This document shows positions 42,104 through 50,630 of a stretch of 64,000 nt of DNA, piece by piece (positions within the stretch are counted from its first letter, which is position 1; each line of letters begins with the position of its first letter). Source of the DNA: a virus; the IMG/VR virus record IMGVR_UViG_3300035034_002381, positions 109,507 through 173,506 of that record. One strand, written 5' to 3'. The position numbers and the translations under genes were made by a program. A model generated the notes under the pieces. That model was not told the DNA's origin, made no database searches, and saw only the letters and a program-made list of their open reading frames with translations.

Positions 42104-43213
42104 GTGAAAAATAACAGCACACAAATGCCACTACCTATAATATTATTAATACTGTTTTCATTTTTGGCAGTTTTCTATTTATTCTATAAACTTATAAAAT
42201 ATTGTAGACATCTTTGTTATTGTCCAGGCAGTGGCTCAGGCGGTTCAGGTAGTGGCTCAGGTTCCGGATGTCCAACAGGTTATCATTCAATAAAACTTAA
42301 AAGGCTTCCAGGAAATAGCGATATCATAGGTAAAGGTTTTCATAGAAGTGGATGGCCTTATGTAGTTAATCATTTATATCCTTTACATTCAGAAAGTGGA
42401 ATTTTATTTGATGATTTTGTCGAACAAAATTTTTGTTATGTAGACAAACCAGAAATATATACTGAGCCATGGGTCGGAGTTTTTCATCACCCACCAAATA
42501 TGCCGTATTTTGGGAATCGCCCTGAAAAATTTGAGGTTTTTACAAAGACTAAAGAATTCCAAGAATCAATTAAAATGTTGAAACTGGCTATAACTTTAAC
42601 CGAGTTTCATGCTGTGGAATTAAGAAAAATAGTAGATTGTCCTGTTATTGTTATTGCACACCCAGCTAAACAAGGATTTCCTGAATGGTCTGAAGAGGAG
42701 TGGGAAGCAAATCCACGGAAAGAATTAATACAAATTGGTTTTTATCTTAGAAACACACAACTTATTAATCAGATACCTATCATTAAAAATGTCCGAAAGA
42801 TTAGATTATGGATAGACAGATTTTGGATAAATGCATATGATTCCCGAGTTAAAAAATATTGGAATGCCGAATCTACTAGGAAAAATTATGGAGAATTTAG
42901 GGATAGATATTTCGTAACACCAAGGAACTTTGATAAGATGTTATCTAAAAACGTCGTTGTTATGGAATTCTTTACTTGCTCTGCAACTAATGGATTATTA
43001 GATTGTTTAGTAAGAAATACACCGTTGATTGTAAATAGACATCCTGCAGTTGTTGAATATTTAGGCGAAGATTATCCTTTATATTTTGATAATCCAGAAG
43101 AAATACCTGGATTAGTAGAACAGGCAGTAGAAGGACATAGGTACATGAAGAACATGAATAAGGAATTCTTAAAACCTATCAACTTTATAAACAAATTATT
43201 GGATAATTTATGA
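42104..43213 (+). CDS. Membrane-anchored glycosyltransferase-like protein
   Basis: Begins with GTG. Residues 9-29 (LPIILLILFSFLAVFYLFY) are one membrane helix, followed by a Cys-rich stretch and a flexible Gly/Ser linker at 42-55. The soluble part ends with a GT-B type donor-site region: VVVMEFFTCSATNGLLDCLV, TPLIVNRHPAVVEYLG and YPLYFDNPEEIP. It would sit in the inner membrane with its catalytic part in one compartment. Overlaps the sulfotransferase start by four bases. It may modify host surface glycans or the virion. The donor sugar cannot be told. Confidence 0.65.
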   Translation: MKNNSTQMPLPIILLILFSFLAVFYLFYKLIKYCRHLCYCPGSGSGGSGSGSGSGCPTGYHSIKLKRLPGNSDIIGKGFHRSGWPYVVNHLYPLHSESGILFDDFVEQNFCYVDKPEIYTEPWVGVFHHPPNMPYFGNRPEKFEVFTKTKEFQESIKMLKLAITLTEFHAVELRKIVDCPVIVIAHPAKQGFPEWSEEEWEANPRKELIQIGFYLRNTQLINQIPIIKNVRKIRLWIDRFWINAYDSRVKKYWNAESTRKNYGEFRDRYFVTPRNFDKMLSKNVVVMEFFTCSATNGLLDCLVRNTPLIVNRHPAVVEYLGEDYPLYFDNPEEIPGLVEQAVEGHRYMKNMNKEFLKPINFINKLLDNL

Positions 43214-43857
43214 GAAAATATGCAGTAATGTGTGGCAGTCGCAGCGGCAGCTCTTACTTATGTGATCTTTTAAAATCTACAAATAGGTGTGGTAATCCCA
43301 ATGAATATTTTAATCCTGAATTAAAGTATAGTTGGATGGAGAAATTTGGCTATAAACCAAGTTATGTTGATCGCCTAATTAATAAAACTAAGACTGAAAA
43401 TGATGTTTTCGGAGTCAAAATCGTAGGTGTAAAAGATCAGTTGGAAACATATAACAATTCCATTCTTAATCTTTCACATTGGATATGGTTAAGAAGAGAA
43501 AATCAAATTTTACAAGCAATTTCGAGATATAGAGCATGGGAAACTGGAATTTGGCATATGAAACATCCTAATCATAAAAAGACTGTCGAATATAATAAAG
43601 GTGGTATTCAATGGTGCTTAGATGAAATTAGATCAGAGGAAAAGTTTTATGAAGAATATTTCAATGATAAAGATCATATAGAAATTTGGTATGAAGATGA
43701 TCTGGTGGATGCTCCTGAACAAACTGTAGTTTCTATATTATCATATTTAAAAATAAGTACTGAGGAGATTCCCGCATTAAAAACTACGCAGATAATATCT
43801 AGAGATAAAATCTCAGAAGAATGGCAAAATAGATTTACGTCTGATTTAACAAATTGA
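43210..43857 (+). CDS. Stf0-type sulfotransferase
   Basis: Transfers sulfate from PAPS to a sugar hydroxyl. The 215-residue protein opens with the 5'-phosphosulfate-binding loop CGSRSGSSYLCDLL, and has GVKIVGVKDQ, the WIWLRRENQILQAISRYRAW segment typical of Stf0 and WYEDDLVDAPEQTV near the end. The overlap with the glycosyltransferase upstream suggests a two-step glycan modification. It ends just before a strong terminator. Confidence 0.75.
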   Translation: MRKYAVMCGSRSGSSYLCDLLKSTNRCGNPNEYFNPELKYSWMEKFGYKPSYVDRLINKTKTENDVFGVKIVGVKDQLETYNNSILNLSHWIWLRRENQILQAISRYRAWETGIWHMKHPNHKKTVEYNKGGIQWCLDEIRSEEKFYEEYFNDKDHIEIWYEDDLVDAPEQTVVSILSYLKISTEEIPALKTTQIISRDKISEEWQNRFTSDLTN

Positions 43858-43861
43858 TAAC

Positions 43862-43890
43862 ATGGGATACTTTAGAGTATCCCATTTTTT
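43862..43890 (+). terminator. Strong intrinsic terminator
   Basis: ATGGGATACT at 43862-43871 pairs perfectly with AGTATCCCAT at 43876-43885 around TTAG, followed by five more T. It ends the portal-glycosyltransferase-sulfotransferase unit. Confidence 0.9.
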
Positions 43891-43914
43891 GATTATATTT
43901 AATAAATCTTCTAA

Positions 43915-43940
43915 AACTTATCACAACTTTCTTAATATAA
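43915..43940 (+). promoter_or_regulatory. Candidate middle-type promoter for gp44
   Basis: AACTT at 43915-43919, 14 bases, AATATAA at 43934-43940, 28 bases before the ATG. It lies directly behind the terminator, which supports its role as an operon head. Confidence 0.6.
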
Positions 43941-43967
43941 TATTTAAACAATAAAGAAAAATATTAT

Positions 43968-44918
43968 ATGGTTGATCAGTTATTTACAGAAAAGTTTAGA
44001 CCCAAGAAACTCGAACATGTTATTCTTCCAACAAGAATTATGGATCATGTTAAATCCGGAGAAGTTCATCAAAATCTTTTATTACATGGACCTCCAGGTT
44101 TAGGAAAAACTTCACTAGCAAAAGTATTAACAATGGATCGTCCTACATTATACGTCAATGTTTCTGATGAAACTGGTGTTGATGTAATTCGTGAAAAAAT
44201 TAAAAAATGGTGCTCAACATCATCAGTTATCGATGGTAAAGAATCTACAAAGTTTGTTTTATTAGATGAGATGGACGGAGCTTCTGATCAATTTTATAAA
44301 GCTCTACGTGCAACAATTGAAAAATTTGCAGAAAACGCCAGATTCATAGGTACTTGTAATTACATCAACAAAGTTCCTGCGCCGATTCAATCGAGATTCG
44401 AAATGATCGATTTTAATTTCATAAATAAAGAAGAAGAAAAAGAAGTGATGATTAATGTTATCAAAAGAACTTCTGCAATTATCAAATCTTTAGATATCAA
44501 AATTGAAAAGGCAGCGCTAATTGAGCTTGTAAAGAGAAATTTCCCCGACATGCGTGGAATTCTAAATAAACTTCAAAGTTGGAAAATCCAAGGTATTAAG
44601 GAAGTTACACTAGAAAATATTAAACAGCTCAATTATTCATTTGCAGATGTTTTTAAAATTCTTTGTGAAAAACCTGATCCTCATGGCAACTATAAATTTT
44701 TGGTAGCAAATTATTCATCCAAAGTCGATGAAGTTCTTGCATCAATTGGTACAGAGTTTCCGGAATATCTTAAGGAAAATAAGGAATCAGAAATTTCCAA
44801 ATTACCAATGATAATTGTTAAGACTGCTGAGCACCAGGCACAAAGAACAATGGTTATAGATCCTGTGATCACAATGTTATCTTTGGTATTCACTATTCAA
44901 GGTATCATCAATTCATGA
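43968..44918 (+). CDS. 44: Clamp loader large subunit gp44
   Basis: AAA+ ATPase that opens and loads gp45. The 316 residues match T4 gp44 (319). Motifs: Walker A LHGPPGLGKTSLAK at 40-53, Walker B FVLLDEMDGAS, sensor I FIGTCNYINK, and arginine finger APIQSRFEMIDF. The gp62 partner does not follow directly; a candidate is three kilobases downstream. Confidence 0.93.
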   Translation: MVDQLFTEKFRPKKLEHVILPTRIMDHVKSGEVHQNLLLHGPPGLGKTSLAKVLTMDRPTLYVNVSDETGVDVIREKIKKWCSTSSVIDGKESTKFVLLDEMDGASDQFYKALRATIEKFAENARFIGTCNYINKVPAPIQSRFEMIDFNFINKEEEKEVMINVIKRTSAIIKSLDIKIEKAALIELVKRNFPDMRGILNKLQSWKIQGIKEVTLENIKQLNYSFADVFKILCEKPDPHGNYKFLVANYSSKVDEVLASIGTEFPEYLKENKESEISKLPMIIVKTAEHQAQRTMVIDPVITMLSLVFTIQGIINS

Positions 44919-45115
44919 TAGTAGATAATTCATCGATAATAAAGGGTATAGATTATATCGAAAATACCCGAGAACTGATTATTGATTTCAAAACAGGAAA
45001 AACTTATACGTATTCAAATGTACCAGGAGTCGTAGCATTATCATTTTTTGATAGTGAGTCTAAGGGTCATTTTTTTACTAAGCATATCAAAGGTAAATAT
45101 GAAGAGAGTAACTGA
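44915..45115 (+). CDS. KTSC domain protein
   Basis: The 66-residue protein fits the KTSC pattern: NSSIIKGIDYIENTRELIID, FKTGKTYTYSNVP, then FFDSESKGHFFTKHIKGKY. The domain is common in phages and lysyl-tRNA synthetase fusions, with no settled role. It overlaps gp44 as ATGA. Confidence 0.7.
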   Translation: MIVDNSSIIKGIDYIENTRELIIDFKTGKTYTYSNVPGVVALSFFDSESKGHFFTKHIKGKYEESN

Positions 45116-45356
45116 CGTTAAGGAATATATAATATCCAGGTATCCATTACATCCAGATAAATTTGATGTCATTAAAGTAGGTAGTTCTATATGGCTTTAT
45201 GTTATTGATAGAAAAATTCAGTTAACGCGGTATCAGATATTCAAAGGTTCTTTAGGTACTATAGATGAATCTGAGGCACTTAAAAATTATTTATTAGGTA
45301 ATATACATAAAGCCATAATAGACCTCGGATATGTTAACCCAGGTTATTCTGTGTAA
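45099..45356 (+). CDS. Hypothetical small protein
   Basis: The frame is open from 45048, but the ATG at 45099 (MKRVTDVKEYIISRYPLHPD) gives the usual short overlap with the KTSC gene and a sensible 85-residue product, so I prefer it. Beta-rich middle (FDVIKVGSSIWLYVID), helical end (ALKNYLLGNIHKAIIDLGYV). No family recognised. Confidence 0.5.
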   Translation: MKRVTDVKEYIISRYPLHPDKFDVIKVGSSIWLYVIDRKIQLTRYQIFKGSLGTIDESEALKNYLLGNIHKAIIDLGYVNPGYSV

Positions 45357-45383
45357 CTATTTGGACCCAATTAAAAGAAAAAT

Positions 45384-46520
45384 ATGACAAATATAATATT
45401 CGATGGTAATTATCTTTTTTATAAAACTTTGTTTGCAGTATTGCACACAATGAAACTTAATAAAGATGAAAATTTTTTATCTTCTGATGATCATCAACAA
45501 ATTTTCATGCAAAAGATATCTGTCGATATGGCTTTCGCAATTAGGCAGTTTGGTAATCCCACCCGCATCATTTTTACAATTGATGGTAAGTCTTGGAGAA
45601 ACGAAGTGGAAATTGAAGAAAATGATGGATACAAATCTGGTCGTTCTAAAGATTTAAAAATTGATTGGGATGCGTTTTATAAAATGATGAATGAATTTGC
45701 GACTATTATTGAGCGCAAAGGTTTTATAGTATCTAGGATCGATAGAGCAGAAGGTGATGATGTTATGTATTTCTGGGCTCAATTATTTTTAGCCAAAAAA
45801 CAAAATAGTATAATTGTAACTGGAGATAAAGATTTACGACAAATAGTTAGGTTGAATAACGATAATTACACAGTTGTATTCGATAATAATTCTCAACGAA
45901 GATCAATATGCGCAGCCGAAGGGTTACAAGATTGGCTAAAAACTGAAGATGAGATTGATATATTTTCAACCGAAACATATATGAATACATCCAAAGATCT
46001 TATCCATAATGTATCTAAAAAAATCAAAATAATCGAAATCGATCCCCATGATTTCATTTTACAAAAAGCATTAATTGGTGACGACGGAGATGATGTACCA
46101 CCGTTATTTATTTGGCCAACAAAAAATGGAAAAAAATTCAATCGCATAACCCCAAAAAGAGCCGAGGTGATATTAAACCATGTAAGAGAATCCATTGATG
46201 AAAAATTAACAATCAAAAATATCACTACATATGCCGATAAAATAACTGAAGGTATTAGAAAAGTTTCGAAGGTTAAAGAAATTGATGCCGAGTCTATTGA
46301 ATCCAAGCTTAAACGAAACATTAAGCTTATGTATCTACATAAAAGTGTTATACCTAACGAAATCTTTAAAGATTTTATAGTTCATGCCAAGGAAAATTAT
46401 AAAAAGAAACTTGGCGCGAAATCATATTCTAAACATATGTTAATTGAAGGCACAAAATACGATAAGCCGCCAGAGTCATTTACAGACGGCATCTTTGGAA
46501 AATTGGATAGAAAAAAATGA
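45384..46520 (+). CDS. rnh: RNase H / 5'-3' exonuclease (T4 Rnh, FEN family)
   Basis: Removes RNA primers and flaps on the lagging strand. The FEN active-site acids appear in order: IIFDGNYLFYK, FTIDGKSWR, DRAEGDDVMYF, IVTGDKDLRQ and GDDGDDVPPL. The 378-residue length exceeds T4 RNase H (305) by a C-terminal Lys-rich region. It is in the gp44 group of replication genes. Confidence 0.88.
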   Translation: MTNIIFDGNYLFYKTLFAVLHTMKLNKDENFLSSDDHQQIFMQKISVDMAFAIRQFGNPTRIIFTIDGKSWRNEVEIEENDGYKSGRSKDLKIDWDAFYKMMNEFATIIERKGFIVSRIDRAEGDDVMYFWAQLFLAKKQNSIIVTGDKDLRQIVRLNNDNYTVVFDNNSQRRSICAAEGLQDWLKTEDEIDIFSTETYMNTSKDLIHNVSKKIKIIEIDPHDFILQKALIGDDGDDVPPLFIWPTKNGKKFNRITPKRAEVILNHVRESIDEKLTIKNITTYADKITEGIRKVSKVKEIDAESIESKLKRNIKLMYLHKSVIPNEIFKDFIVHAKENYKKKLGAKSYSKHMLIEGTKYDKPPESFTDGIFGKLDRKK

Positions 46521-46765
46521 CAAATACACAGGACATTATTGAATATAAAGGATTTCTGTGGACCGTGGAAGCTATTTACCCACCTCGTATAGGCAAAACT
46601 GATGGTTATGATTACGATTTTCTCAGAGATAAATATAATGCGGATATCATCCTAAAAAGATCGAATAAATTACTTGTGTGTAAAATTGTCGAGGAAATTG
46701 AATTTGAAGAAATAAAGGAAAAGACTAAAGAAATAGAAGAAAAAATAAAAGAAGATAATGAATGA
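46517..46765 (+). CDS. Hypothetical protein with Glu/Lys tail
   Basis: The 82-residue protein has a short beta-rich domain (IIEYKGFLWTVEAIYPPRIG, NADIILKRSNKLLVCKIVEE) and a tail of repeated EEIKEKTKEIEEKIKE. ATGA overlap with the RNase H gene. Unrecognised. Confidence 0.5.
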   Translation: MTNTQDIIEYKGFLWTVEAIYPPRIGKTDGYDYDFLRDKYNADIILKRSNKLLVCKIVEEIEFEEIKEKTKEIEEKIKEDNE

Positions 46766-46994
46766 AAAAATGACAGAATTACTTACACAACTATTTAGAT
46801 TTTATCAAAAAATGTTTGAATATGATCTAGAAGTTTTTAGTCAATCGTGGATTTATATCTGCTTATTAATACCTGCCTTTATGTACCTTTGTATTTTTTT
46901 ACTTAAATGGACTATACTTACTGCACCATTTTGGATACCTGTTCGCCTTGCCTTTGAAGGAATTGCTAGTATTATTAAAGCAATTAAAGAATAA
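46758..46994 (+). CDS. Small membrane protein
   Basis: 78 residues with a strong hydrophobic segment (WIYICLLIPAFMYLCIFLLK) followed by a second, weaker one (WTILTAPFWIPVRLAFEGIA). Probably two inner-membrane helices. It may alter the host membrane or superinfection behaviour, but nothing specific shows this. Confidence 0.55.
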   Translation: MNEKMTELLTQLFRFYQKMFEYDLEVFSQSWIYICLLIPAFMYLCIFLLKWTILTAPFWIPVRLAFEGIASIIKAIKE

Positions 46995-47020
46995 AACTAT
47001 TCACAATTTAGAAAATATAA
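46995..47020 (+). promoter_or_regulatory. Candidate middle-type promoter before the gp62 candidate
   Basis: AACTA at 46995-46999, 14 bases, AATATAA at 47014-47020; ATG at 47027, so the transcript would be near leaderless. Confidence 0.5.
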
Positions 47021-47026
47021 AAATAT

Positions 47027-47443
47027 ATGGATCATACCAAGTTATTTGACTTTACCAAAATTCTTTTTACAAGACCAGATATTTATAAAAAAATGAAGTC
47101 TTATGAGAAAGCTCGTCATTATTTCATGACTCAAAGATTTATGTCAATAAATTTTCCAGTACAAGCTAATCATATTCAGCATATAAAAATAAACCCTTCC
47201 GAAGTTTTAGATTATTGGCACCGCGCTCTTTCTGCCATGTATAATAGAGTTCCTGGATGGATGTATGTTAAAACTGCCAAAGCTAAAAAGGAAGTCAAAA
47301 ATAAATATATCTCTGAAAACGTCATGCGAGAATACTGTAGTAGATTTGGGTATTCTATGGACCAAGTTCAAACAGCTATTGATATGTTCGGAGAAAAAAT
47401 GATAAAGGAACTTAAACAATTTGAAAAAATGACAAAGCAATGA
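47027..47443 (+). CDS. 62: Probable clamp loader small subunit gp62
   Basis: gp62 binds the gp44 tetramer. The 138-residue helical protein shows the pattern I know from gp62 of T4 relatives: HYFMTQRFMSINFPVQANHI, DYWHRALSAMYNRVPGWMYV with a following KTAKAKK, and a late FGYSMDQVQTAIDMF repeat region. T4 gp62 has 187 residues, so this would be a short form. It has its own candidate promoter and lies near gp44 and RNase H. The similarity is weak and the call uncertain. Confidence 0.45.
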   Translation: MDHTKLFDFTKILFTRPDIYKKMKSYEKARHYFMTQRFMSINFPVQANHIQHIKINPSEVLDYWHRALSAMYNRVPGWMYVKTAKAKKEVKNKYISENVMREYCSRFGYSMDQVQTAIDMFGEKMIKELKQFEKMTKQ

Positions 47444-48308
47444 ATCCACTGAAAAATTTTGAATATCGTAATTGGCAAGGAAAAAGTCTAAGAGAACACC
47501 CAATTATACAACCTGGTAATTATGATGGTTTATGGTCTGGGTATTTTGTAGAAATATTATTTGAAATAAGAGTTCCAATATATCATTTAGAGGCTTTGTT
47601 AATGAAAACAAACGTCAAGCAAAGCAATATTTGCAACAAGGTAAAATTACAAAGGACGAATTAAAGACATTTGTCGATATGGACCCGTCAGGCACAAAAA
47701 ACAAGTATGTTAGTTGGATGGCGAAAGTGTATGTTAAAGAGAAGCCTAGTATTGATCAGTTGCGAAGCTATGTCGAAGAGTTTGATGTACTACTTAATCG
47801 TCGCAAAACAAAAACAAAAGACATTTACCAAATCAAAACGTTTCAAGCACTTGTTGATGAAGTCGATGAAATTAATAACACCGGCGCAAATTTGTCAACT
47901 AAGGACCTTGAAAACGACTATGAAGTTATTCAGGACGACAAAGATTTGCTAGTTATTTGTCCGTACACTCACGAAGCATCAAGAAAGCTAGGAATCACAA
48001 AGTTTGCATATAGAAAATGTTCTGATGGAAAAACTGATAGCGCATGGTGCACAACATATAAATCTGCTGATCACTTTAACTCGTACTACTTTAAGCATAA
48101 GGTAACGTTTTATTATGTAAAAGTCGTATCTGAGAGATTAAAGCAACAATTAATACGTGAATTTGGTGCAGATCAAGGCGACAGACTAACAATTAGTGCA
48201 ATTGCAGTACTTAGTGGCAATAATATGGATGGCTATGATGGTATGGATGGTCGATTAAATGCATCTGATTTGAAAAAATACATTCGAATAATTGGCTTAG
48301 ATGATTAA
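47440..48308 (+). pseudogene. Frameshifted fusion of a small protein and a CTS-type protein
   Basis: ATG at 47440 opens MNPLKNFEYRNWQGKSLREH... and after VEILFE drifts into unlikely sequence, stopping at 47662-47664. With one extra A in GAAAT at about 47561-47565 the frame continues as NKSSNISFRGFVNENKRQAK and runs through to 48308. That part includes ENDYEVIQDDKDLLVICPYT and ACWCTTYK-like SAWCTTYKSADHF, and can otherwise start only at the ATG at 47631. FRGFVNE looks like the end of a CTS. Two genes appear fused by a deletion. Base and codon use of the second half look different (more G and C) from the surroundings. Confidence 0.5.
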
Positions 48309-48480
48309 CAACAATTTGAATGGCAAAGAAAACTAAATGATGATATGTCAAAGCATAACATTTATCATGTTTCTTTGGCGAGGCAAAGTTGCATATTTAC
48401 GCAATAGTTGACAATGTAGAAAAGAGACGATGAGTTTGGGCAAAATCAAGTTTCTTGATAGTTTAGTGTAAAATTAAATA
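48309..48480 (+). pseudogene. Degenerate coding remnant
   Basis: Short protein-like pieces lie in different frames: QQFEWQRKLNDDMSKHNIYH in one, then FGEAKLHIYAIVDNVEKRR with a stop (TGA at 48431-48433) in another. There is no open frame over the whole. It looks like a decayed gene or a patch of poor sequence following the frameshifted gene. Confidence 0.35.
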
Positions 48481-48486
48481 TACTTT

Positions 48487-48525
48487 AAGGATTGTTGATA
48501 TATACTATCAATAATCCTTTTTTTT
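48487..48525 (+). terminator. Terminator hairpin with embedded late-type motif
   Basis: AAGGATTGTTGATA at 48487-48500 pairs with TATCAATAATCCTT at 48506-48519 (one G-U pair) around TATAC, followed by six T; the next ATG is immediately at 48526. The hairpin also contains GATATATAC at 48497-48505, the candidate late promoter motif. Confidence 0.75.
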
Positions 48526-50481
48526 ATGCAAGAACTTAGCAATATTGGTGACTATGTAATATATGATCAAAAAGAAGCATTTCTGAATGTTATACGCATC
48601 AGAGATTTCTTTTTGGAGGTTTCCGGTGAAAACATTTCAAAGGAATTTAGATGGTCAACAGACAATAAAATATACTCAGCGTGGACAGCAATGACCATGG
48701 ATACTTTGAGAGAAGTAGAATTAAATATTTTAGAAGAATTGTGGGTCGAAGTCAAATTCACATTAATCGAATCGGGTGCTGTAACTATCAATTCTTTTTC
48801 ATTAGATCTAGAAATTAAAAAGGCGAATAAGAATGACTCGATAACATCACCCATATTTACATGCTCAGAAAATGGTAATTTATTAAGCACTGTCGATCTT
48901 CAGAGTCTTTGTTTTAATCCTTACGATGTTAATCCTGCTGCATGTCTTTACCAAGAATTAAGTTATGCTGTCAATAATCTTTTTGGTCATGAAGTTGAAT
49001 ATTTTAAATGTGATCCAGACGTAAAATCTAAAGATATCACATTTAATGAATATTCAATTTATTCTGTAACTCAACAAAAATGTCTTAAAGTGCTAGTCGA
49101 TAATAACGAGTTTCCTGATGCAGCTCTTCAACATAATCCATTTGGTATAGATTTTGAATTACCTTTCGAGGTTCATATTGATAAGAATTATTGGGAAGAA
49201 ATTTTTGGTCGTTCTACAGCACCGCAAAAAAGAGATGTTCTTTATTTTAAACTTAACAATAGAGTTTATGAAGTCATAAGTTCATATCTTTTCAAAGCAT
49301 TTATGGAAAGAGATTCATATTGGAAAGTGAGTTTGATTAAATATCAACCTAAAGCAAATAGATATGAATCTCAAGAAATACGAGATACTTTAGACGCATT
49401 AACTACAGATTCGTCAGAACTTTTTGAACAAGAATATCGAGAACAAGAAGAGAAAATTGCTAAACCTGATCAATATAGTAGATTTAAGGGAGATGGTAAA
49501 TACGATCCATCTAGAAGCAAGATTCATGAGGATATAGAAATTTCCGAGTATAAACTAGAAAACTACTCAACCATCATTTCCGAATATCAATATAGACTTT
49601 CAAGTCTGGTAAATCTTTCAAATACTGAACAAGAACCTGCCATAGTTTACCGCGAAGTCGGTAATTTATCTAAAGATGCAGAATTTTCATATAGTTCATG
49701 GTTTGCTACTGACAAGTTCAAATTTTATGCACCACAGGATAACTTACTATCACAAGCATTAGATACAAACACTAACGAATTATTGATCACGATTAATAAA
49801 AATAGATCATATAATGTTGGTGATTATCTTAAATTTTCTAGAGTACCAGAAATAACATTTTACGGGAAAATTATAACAGTCAATTCTCCGACTTCTTTTA
49901 CACTCAAGATTAATTCTGATATCGTTAACTATCTTGATAATTTCAATAGTATGTGGAGTGGAATGTCAAATTATACAGTAGAAAAAATAGTACCAAACAA
50001 CTTTTTAAGTGGCTATTCAAATAATCAAGGTATTAAAATAGATCTTTTTGCAAATCGTTATTTCATAATCACACTTAATTCAGAAGAATATTTAATACCA
50101 CTAAATAAAAATCTAATCAATGGCGAATTCCATGGATTGTTCATAAATATCTCAAACAAATTTAAACAAATAAGTTTACATTTATGGGAAAGAAAATGGA
50201 TATCCGGAGTTTTAAGCTCTCCACAAACCACCGATCTATACAACAATTTTTCCATGACAATAAATAATGTGACTTCTGAAGAAAGAATCTCAGACACAAA
50301 TTACGAAATAAATGCATCTAATTTGATATTAACAAATATCAGAGTATATGACCAAACATTAGAAGCAGAAAAGCAGGCAAATTTGTTAAACCAAAATATA
50401 GTACAAGACGAACAGCGTACTATAATAATTGATAACGCATTTCCTTCTTCACAGCTTCCATTTATAGCACACACAAAATGA
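48526..50481 (+). CDS. Neck/structural protein with gp14-like region
   Basis: The 651-residue late protein stands before gp16-gp17, where neck genes 13-15 lie in T4. Residues near 220-290 (FGIDFELPFEVHIDKNYWEE, QKRDVLYFKLNNRVYEVIS) resemble the part of T4 gp14 with a 'GDLIYFP-N-LFEI' strand. The C-terminal 250 residues are beta-rich and read like a laminin-G/concanavalin-type domain (LTNIRVYDQTLEAEKQANLL). So it may be a gp14 analogue with an added carbohydrate-binding-like domain. Weak similarity only. Confidence 0.45.
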   Translation: MQELSNIGDYVIYDQKEAFLNVIRIRDFFLEVSGENISKEFRWSTDNKIYSAWTAMTMDTLREVELNILEELWVEVKFTLIESGAVTINSFSLDLEIKKANKNDSITSPIFTCSENGNLLSTVDLQSLCFNPYDVNPAACLYQELSYAVNNLFGHEVEYFKCDPDVKSKDITFNEYSIYSVTQQKCLKVLVDNNEFPDAALQHNPFGIDFELPFEVHIDKNYWEEIFGRSTAPQKRDVLYFKLNNRVYEVISSYLFKAFMERDSYWKVSLIKYQPKANRYESQEIRDTLDALTTDSSELFEQEYREQEEKIAKPDQYSRFKGDGKYDPSRSKIHEDIEISEYKLENYSTIISEYQYRLSSLVNLSNTEQEPAIVYREVGNLSKDAEFSYSSWFATDKFKFYAPQDNLLSQALDTNTNELLITINKNRSYNVGDYLKFSRVPEITFYGKIITVNSPTSFTLKINSDIVNYLDNFNSMWSGMSNYTVEKIVPNNFLSGYSNNQGIKIDLFANRYFIITLNSEEYLIPLNKNLINGEFHGLFINISNKFKQISLHLWERKWISGVLSSPQTTDLYNNFSMTINNVTSEERISDTNYEINASNLILTNIRVYDQTLEAEKQANLLNQNIVQDEQRTIIIDNAFPSSQLPFIAHTK

Positions 50482-50630
50482 TAATTAAAAAACCGAATAA
50501 TACAATGAGTCTTCTTATGCAAAATATGCGGGAAGAAGACAAGAATTCTGATAAATCAAGAGCCTTGATTGCTTTTCATTTGAGATTAAAGCAACTCAGC
50601 TTTTTAATACAAACCACCGATGGCAAATAA
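50478..50630 (+). CDS. Small protein, 50 aa, overlapping gp16
   Basis: MIIKKPNNTMSLLMQNMREE starts on the upstream stop (ATGA) and the frame ends at 50628-50630, 11 bases inside gp16. The double overlap and protein-like sequence (SRALIAFHLRLKQLSFLIQT) support a real gene. Function unknown. Confidence 0.55.
   Translation: MIIKKPNNTMSLLMQNMREEDKNSDKSRALIAFHLRLKQLSFLIQTTDGK

Noticed and set aside
45048-45098. Upstream start for the ORF ending at 45356
   Set aside because: It would overlap the KTSC gene by 68 bases and add an unlikely hydrophobic leader; the ATG at 45099 fits the local gene spacing.
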